DNA of 64,000 bases from Salinicoccus halodurans (GTDB taxonomy: Bacteria; Bacillota; Bacilli; Staphylococcales; Salinicoccaceae). The notes under the pieces are model-generated. The model was not told where the DNA came from. It did not search any database and saw only the letters and a list, made by a program, of their open reading frames with translations. Shown here piece after piece: positions 60,396 to 64,000 of the stretch. A program made the position numbers and the translations under genes. The stretch spans positions 310,001-374,000 of the forward strand of contig NZ_FOTB01000003.1 in the NCBI RefSeq assembly GCF_900114445.1. The letters are read 5' to 3'. Positions within the stretch are counted from its first letter, which is position 1, and each line of letters starts with the position of its first letter.

Positions 60396-61487
60396 CTAAA
60401 TCGGCAATTCATATTTGATCCGTGTGTAATGTGTATATTCTTCGCCGCGTTCTGTAAGAGTGTAGTGCCCATCCGCTTTTTCAATGTAGTCATTGATGAG
60501 CAGGTATTCCATATGTTTGTCGAACTGCTTCCGCCCAAGATTGAAATGTGCAGTTATTTCCCGTTCCGTCAGACGTGTATGACCGCGTTCGTTCATGAGC
60601 ATCAGGATCATTGCCCGGGTAAAGCTGTGTTTTTGTTTCATGCTTCTGATTTTATTGTTCACCCAGCCGTCCGGATTGAAGATAAATACAATCATGAAAG
60701 TGACGAGTGCGATAAATGAAGTGACTCCGGCCACAGACAGATCATATCCGAAACCGATCAGGTAACCGAGAACACTGTTGATGACTGCGAAGAGCATAGA
60801 CAGCCAGATCATTGAACTGAGACGCCTGACGAGCAGGTAGGCGGTGAGTGCAGGGGCGACGAAGAAGTTTATTACAAGGATGGAGCCGACCGCATCAAAT
60901 GCAGCAACTGCAGTGACCGAAACGAGTGTCATGAGTACATAATAGATGAATGTCGCTGAAAATCCGGCGATGAATGCAAATTTGGAATCGAAGGTGGTCA
61001 GTTTCAATTCCTTATAGAACAAAGCCACAAAACCAGCGTTTACAAGCAGTATGATCGAGAGTTGCCACAACGCATTGGGAATGCTGAAACCAAGTACTTC
61101 TATCCTGTTGAATGGTGCAAAAATAACCTCCCCCATTAAAACGACATCCATGTCCAGATGTACATTCCCGGAGTACTTCGAAATGAGAATGATGGCGGCT
61201 GCAAACAATGCAGTGAATACGAGTCCTATGGCTGCATCCTGGCGCACCAGCTGCGTCCTGGAGACCAGTTCGATGATATAGACCGTAAGAATACCGACGA
61301 TGCTTGCAGCGATGATCAGCCACGGGGAACGGATATCATTCGTTATGAAGAATGCGAGTACGATGCCCAGCAGAATCGTATGGCTGATTGCATCTGTTGT
61401 CATTGAAAGTCCGCGCAGCACGAGAAAGACACCCAGCACGCTTGTCGCCAGTGCGGTGACAACGAGGACCAGTAATACTTCTATCAA
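60396..61487 (-). CDS. Metal ABC permease fused to a winged-helix domain
   Basis: This 363-residue protein has an ABC-3 family permease domain with about eight spans (to residue 280; GLSMTTDAISHTILLGIVLAF is the typical early motif). A cytoplasmic C-terminal winged-helix-like domain of about 75 residues follows (RAMILMLMNERGHTRLTEREITAHF...HYTLTERGEEY). Treponema TroC-type and some bacillar permeases have such tails. The tail may sense metal or DNA, but this is inference. The start is TTG 61487, overlapping the stop of the preceding permease (CCTTGA). Confidence 0.88.
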   Translation of the reverse strand: MIEVLLVLVVTALATSVLGVFLVLRGLSMTTDAISHTILLGIVLAFFITNDIRSPWLIIAASIVGILTVYIIELVSRTQLVRQDAAIGLVFTALFAAAIILISKYSGNVHLDMDVVLMGEVIFAPFNRIEVLGFSIPNALWQLSIILLVNAGFVALFYKELKLTTFDSKFAFIAGFSATFIYYVLMTLVSVTAVAAFDAVGSILVINFFVAPALTAYLLVRRLSSMIWLSMLFAVINSVLGYLIGFGYDLSVAGVTSFIALVTFMIVFIFNPDGWVNNKIRSMKQKHSFTRAMILMLMNERGHTRLTEREITAHFNLGRKQFDKHMEYLLINDYIEKADGHYTLTERGEEYTHYTRIKYELPI

Positions 61488-62365
61488 GGCATATCACCAC
61501 CCATTCTTCTTTTATAGATCGACCTTCGCATTATGCCTTTCGGAGCAAGGAATAAAGAGAGTACCATCAGGGCGGATAACGTCAAAATAATTGCGGGTCC
61601 TGTGGCAATGTCCTGTCCCGCTGTACTGATGTATGTGCCCAGAAAGGCGGCAATTGAGCCCGAACATCCGGCAATCAGGAGAACGATGGAAAAGCGGCTG
61701 GACCATAATTGCCCGATGACTGCAGGTGCAATCAGTAGATTGACGATCAATATGGCCCCGACTGCTTTGAGCCCGACCGAGATGAGAAGGATGGTGACGA
61801 CTAGGATGATGAAATTCATCAGGTTATTATTGATGCCGGCCGTCCGGCTGAAAACAGGATCGAATACATAGATTCTGATCTGATTGTAAAATGCCCCGAG
61901 TATGAACAGGCTGATGAATGAAGCGGTGATGATCAGATAGACATCACTTCTCAGCATATAGGCTGCCTGGCCGAATATATAGTCATTCAGCCCCTGGGTT
62001 CCTTCGAAATCCGGATTCCCCTGTACAAAACTCATCAATGCCATGCCTAGTCCGAAAAAAGAAGACAGGACAAGAGCAAGCGCGCCGTCCAGGGTGACTT
62101 TCGAATGTGATGTAATCATTTGAATGGCCAAAAAGGCGAGGATGCCGAACAGGACGGCACCGATTGCCAGCGTGTATGTCTCTTTGACGCCGATGAGCAT
62201 GAAAGCCAACACGATGCCGGGAAATGTGGCATGGCCGATTGCATCACCAATCAGGCTCTGTCCTTTCATTACGCTGATTGTACCTACCATACCGCCCGCG
62301 AATGCAAGGACCATCGTGCCTACAGCAACAATCAGAAAAGTGAAGCTTGTCAGTATATCCATCAT
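61484..62365 (-). CDS. Metal ABC transporter permease (TroD/MntC-type)
   Basis: This 293-residue ABC-3 family permease has eight to nine spans. GGMVGTISVMKGQSLIGDAIGHATFPGIVLA is the family-typical early block, and GLKAVGAILIVNLLIAPAV is the later one. It pairs with the winged-helix permease to form the metal channel. It overlaps the ATPase gene by four bases (ATGA), showing tight coupling. Confidence 0.92.
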   Translation of the reverse strand: MMDILTSFTFLIVAVGTMVLAFAGGMVGTISVMKGQSLIGDAIGHATFPGIVLAFMLIGVKETYTLAIGAVLFGILAFLAIQMITSHSKVTLDGALALVLSSFFGLGMALMSFVQGNPDFEGTQGLNDYIFGQAAYMLRSDVYLIITASFISLFILGAFYNQIRIYVFDPVFSRTAGINNNLMNFIILVVTILLISVGLKAVGAILIVNLLIAPAVIGQLWSSRFSIVLLIAGCSGSIAAFLGTYISTAGQDIATGPAIILTLSALMVLSLFLAPKGIMRRSIYKRRMGGDMP

Positions 62366-63087
62366 GTGCGGATCCCTTTTTCACGGTAGGCCGTCTCAAT
62401 ATTTTCTTCAGTAAAAACTGCGTCAACCGGTCCGGATGCAATGACGGTCTTATTCAATATTACGACGTGGTCGAAGTATTCTTTTACAGTGTTCAGCTGG
62501 TGATGGACGACAATGAATGTCTTGCCGTCCTCCTGCAGCTGTCTGATGACATCTATGATCAGATTTTCAGTTGTAATATCAATGCCCTGAAGCGGCTCGT
62601 CCATCACATAGATGTCGGCGTCCTGGGCGATAGCCCGGGCCAGAAAGGCCCTTTGGCGCTGGCCTCCGGACAATTCGGAAATCTGCCGGTCCCGGAACGC
62701 TTCCATTTTCATGGTTTTTAACGCTTTGAGGGCAATTTCTTTATCTTTCCTGTTTGGACGCTTGATCCATCCTTTATGGACATAGCGTCCCATCAGGACG
62801 ACATCGAGGACAGTGGTGGGGAAATCCCAGTTCACTTCCCCTTTTTGAGGTACATAGGCAATGGTTTTTAATACACCTTTATCTGTGCGGCCTGCAATTT
62901 TTATATTTCCGGATACCGGCCGGATCAGTTTCATCACTGTTTTTATCATTGTTGATTTACCTGCACCATTCGGCCCGACGATCGCGGTCCGGCTGTTTTC
63001 TTTAATATCCAGATTGATATGCCATAATGCCGGCTTATCCTGATAGGCGACGTTCAGGTCCCTGATAGTAATGATATCTTCTTCCAT
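62362..63087 (-). CDS. Metal ABC transporter ATPase
   Basis: This 241-residue ATPase has Walker A GPNGAGKST, the Q-loop VPQKGEVNWDFP typical of Mn/Zn transporters, signature LSGGQRQRAFLARAI, Walker B IYVMDEPLQGID and switch VHHQL. It energises manganese/zinc import with the two downstream permeases and the upstream binding protein. AGGAGG lies before the ATG. Confidence 0.95.
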   Translation of the reverse strand: MEEDIITIRDLNVAYQDKPALWHINLDIKENSRTAIVGPNGAGKSTMIKTVMKLIRPVSGNIKIAGRTDKGVLKTIAYVPQKGEVNWDFPTTVLDVVLMGRYVHKGWIKRPNRKDKEIALKALKTMKMEAFRDRQISELSGGQRQRAFLARAIAQDADIYVMDEPLQGIDITTENLIIDVIRQLQEDGKTFIVVHHQLNTVKEYFDHVVILNKTVIASGPVDAVFTEENIETAYREKGIRT

Positions 63088-63101
63088 TTTCCTACCTCCT
63101 C

Positions 63102-64000
63102 TTACTTCAGATTTTCAACGATTGTATCTATATTGTGCCTGTACATCCCGATATAAGTGTCTCCCGGTTCCCCGGCTTCCCCCAGGGAATCGGAGTACAA
63201 TGCATCTTTGGAGCTGCCCACGACATTTACAGTGCCGCCCCTGGATGAAACAATCTCCTCCAGGCGCTTCATCTGATCCGGGTTTGTCGTCGTTTCTACG
63301 AATATCGCTTTAATATTCTGCTCCATGATAATATCCGCCGTCCGGCTGATCATGTTGTTAGACACTTCAGATTCAGTGGAGAACCCCTGTGGTGCATGGA
63401 CGTCGAGGTCATATGCCGTACTAAGATAGCCAAACGCATCGTGCGGGGTGATCAGTATCCTGGATTCCGCTGGGATTTCTGAAATCCGTTCCCGCACATA
63501 GGCATCCAGCGCGTCCAGCTCGTCAAAGTAATTATCCAGGTTGGACTGGAAAGCCTCTTCATGTTCAGGCGCTGCAGCAGAGAGTTCATTTTCGACAATC
63601 GTCATGGCCTGTTTATAAAGTTCTATATTGAACCAGAAGTGGGGATCTGTTTCGCCTTCTTCCTGAGTTTCGAGGACACTGCTGTCAAAGTCTTCCGCCA
63701 CGGGGATGCCGTCGGTCAGAACATCGGCCATGCGGCCTTCAAAGTTCAGCCCCTGGTAGAATAAAAGATCCGAATCCACGATGGTTTTCAGATTACTCGC
63801 TTTCGGCTGGTAGACATGCGGGTCTTCGCCTGCAGGAATGATCAGTTCGGTGTCGAATGCATCTGCATTCCCGTCTATGATTTCCACCATGTCATCGAGG
63901 AAGGTCGTTGTGACGGCAACGTCGATTCTCCCGTCATCCGAAGAGGCATCGGAATCATTACCATTACTGCATCCGGCGATACCGGTGATCAAAAAGAGTG
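63102..64000 (-). CDS. Metal-binding lipoprotein (TroA/MntA-type), 5' end cut
   Basis: This is a cluster A-I solute-binding protein that captures Mn2+ or Zn2+. The window edge cuts the gene; the visible part starts inside a signal peptide ending in the lipobox IAGC. Metal ligands are in AGEDPHVYQP, DPHFWFN and TPHDAFGYLS (third ligand His, as in TroA, rather than Glu as in PsaA/MntC), with an acidic ligand expected in ETTTNPDQ or near it. It is the first gene seen of the operon SBP-ATPase-permease-permease-mntR. Confidence 0.93.
   Translation of the reverse strand, partial: LFLITGIAGCSNGNDSDASSDDGRIDVAVTTTFLDDMVEIIDGNADAFDTELIIPAGEDPHVYQPKASNLKTIVDSDLLFYQGLNFEGRMADVLTDGIPVAEDFDSSVLETQEEGETDPHFWFNIELYKQAMTIVENELSAAAPEHEEAFQSNLDNYFDELDALDAYVRERISEIPAESRILITPHDAFGYLSTAYDLDVHAPQGFSTESEVSNNMISRTADIIMEQNIKAIFVETTTNPDQMKRLEEIVSSRGGTVNVVGSSKDALYSDSLGEAGEPGDTYIGMYRHNIDTIVENLK

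Noticed and set aside
1-64000. CRISPR arrays, insertion sequences, prophage genes, tRNA or rRNA genes
   Set aside because: No spaced direct repeats, transposase or integrase motifs, or tRNA cloverleaf sequences were noticed while reading both strands; small RNAs could still be missed by eye.

Overview
The window reads as an ordinary chromosome segment from a member of the Staphylococcaceae, most likely a halotolerant genus close to Salinicoccus or Jeotgalicoccus. The evidence is the order ecfA1-ecfA2-ecfT-truA-rplM-rpsI, the staphylococcal block narGHJI-nreABC-narT, Bacillota-type ribosome binding sites (AGGAGG-like, with several TTG or GTG starts), acidic secreted proteins, and a base composition that looks mid-40s % GC by eye. 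I saw no phage, insertion sequence, CRISPR array, rRNA or tRNA gene.

Layout. 1-4020: the end of an energy-coupling-factor transporter module, truA, and rplM-rpsI behind an L13-type leader. 4130-9970: pyruvate:quinone oxidoreductase poxB, then a tricarboxylate module (PrpF-like isomerase, divergent LysR regulator, CitMHS citrate carrier) with a cre site and a CodY-like box. 9970-13650: small housekeeping proteins (YyaC, DUF985 cupin, YqxD, BstA-like, epoxide-hydrolase-like). 13700-19680: copper handling (CsoR-type operator, DUF1541 lipoprotein, CopB ATPase, cysteine-rich copper-storage protein), interleaved with a class A beta-lactamase, a YhfC-type protease and an unknown membrane protein. 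19760-30740: the complete respiratory nitrate reductase operon, the NreABC oxygen/nitrate sensing system, a hemerythrin-domain protein and a nitrate transporter carrying an extra C-terminal PAS domain. 30775-36520: an oligopeptide ABC operon. 36750-52230: a secreted metallophosphoesterase, three MFS exporters (one with a TetR regulator), CtaG/DUF2243, metabolic oxidoreductases, a threonine dehydratase and several unknown small proteins. 52270-56690: a HAD phosphatase, then HMA chaperone, unusual CPG-motif P-type ATPase, Crp/Fnr regulator and Dps. 56700-59670: a divergent BCCT carrier, and a MarR/MhqR-like regulator with a WrbA quinone reductase. 59690-64000: a manganese/zinc-type ABC uptake operon ending in an MntR/DtxR regulator.

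How the parts fit. Nitrate respiration is self-contained: nitrate enters through NarT, NarGHI reduces it, NarJ matures the enzyme, and NreA/NreB/NreC sense nitrate and the absence of oxygen. GGG-N4-CCC-like dyads lie about 31 bp before the -10 hexamers of both narG and narT, so the sequence itself supports NreC control of both. Dps and WrbA have near-identical SigB-type promoters, which suggests shared general-stress control. The HMA/ATPase/Crp operon has a TTGAC-N4-GTCAA box at about -41.5, as expected for autoregulation by its Crp/Fnr product.

The most unusual items are the NarT-PAS fusion, the CPG/HH P-type ATPase, a 29-codon ORF whose ribosome binding site and start codon both lie inside a long nested hairpin (44739-44922), a possible ATT start for the citrate carrier, and a 28-codon hydrophobic ORF beside poxB. 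Function calls rest on family recognition by eye; no database search or structure prediction was run.
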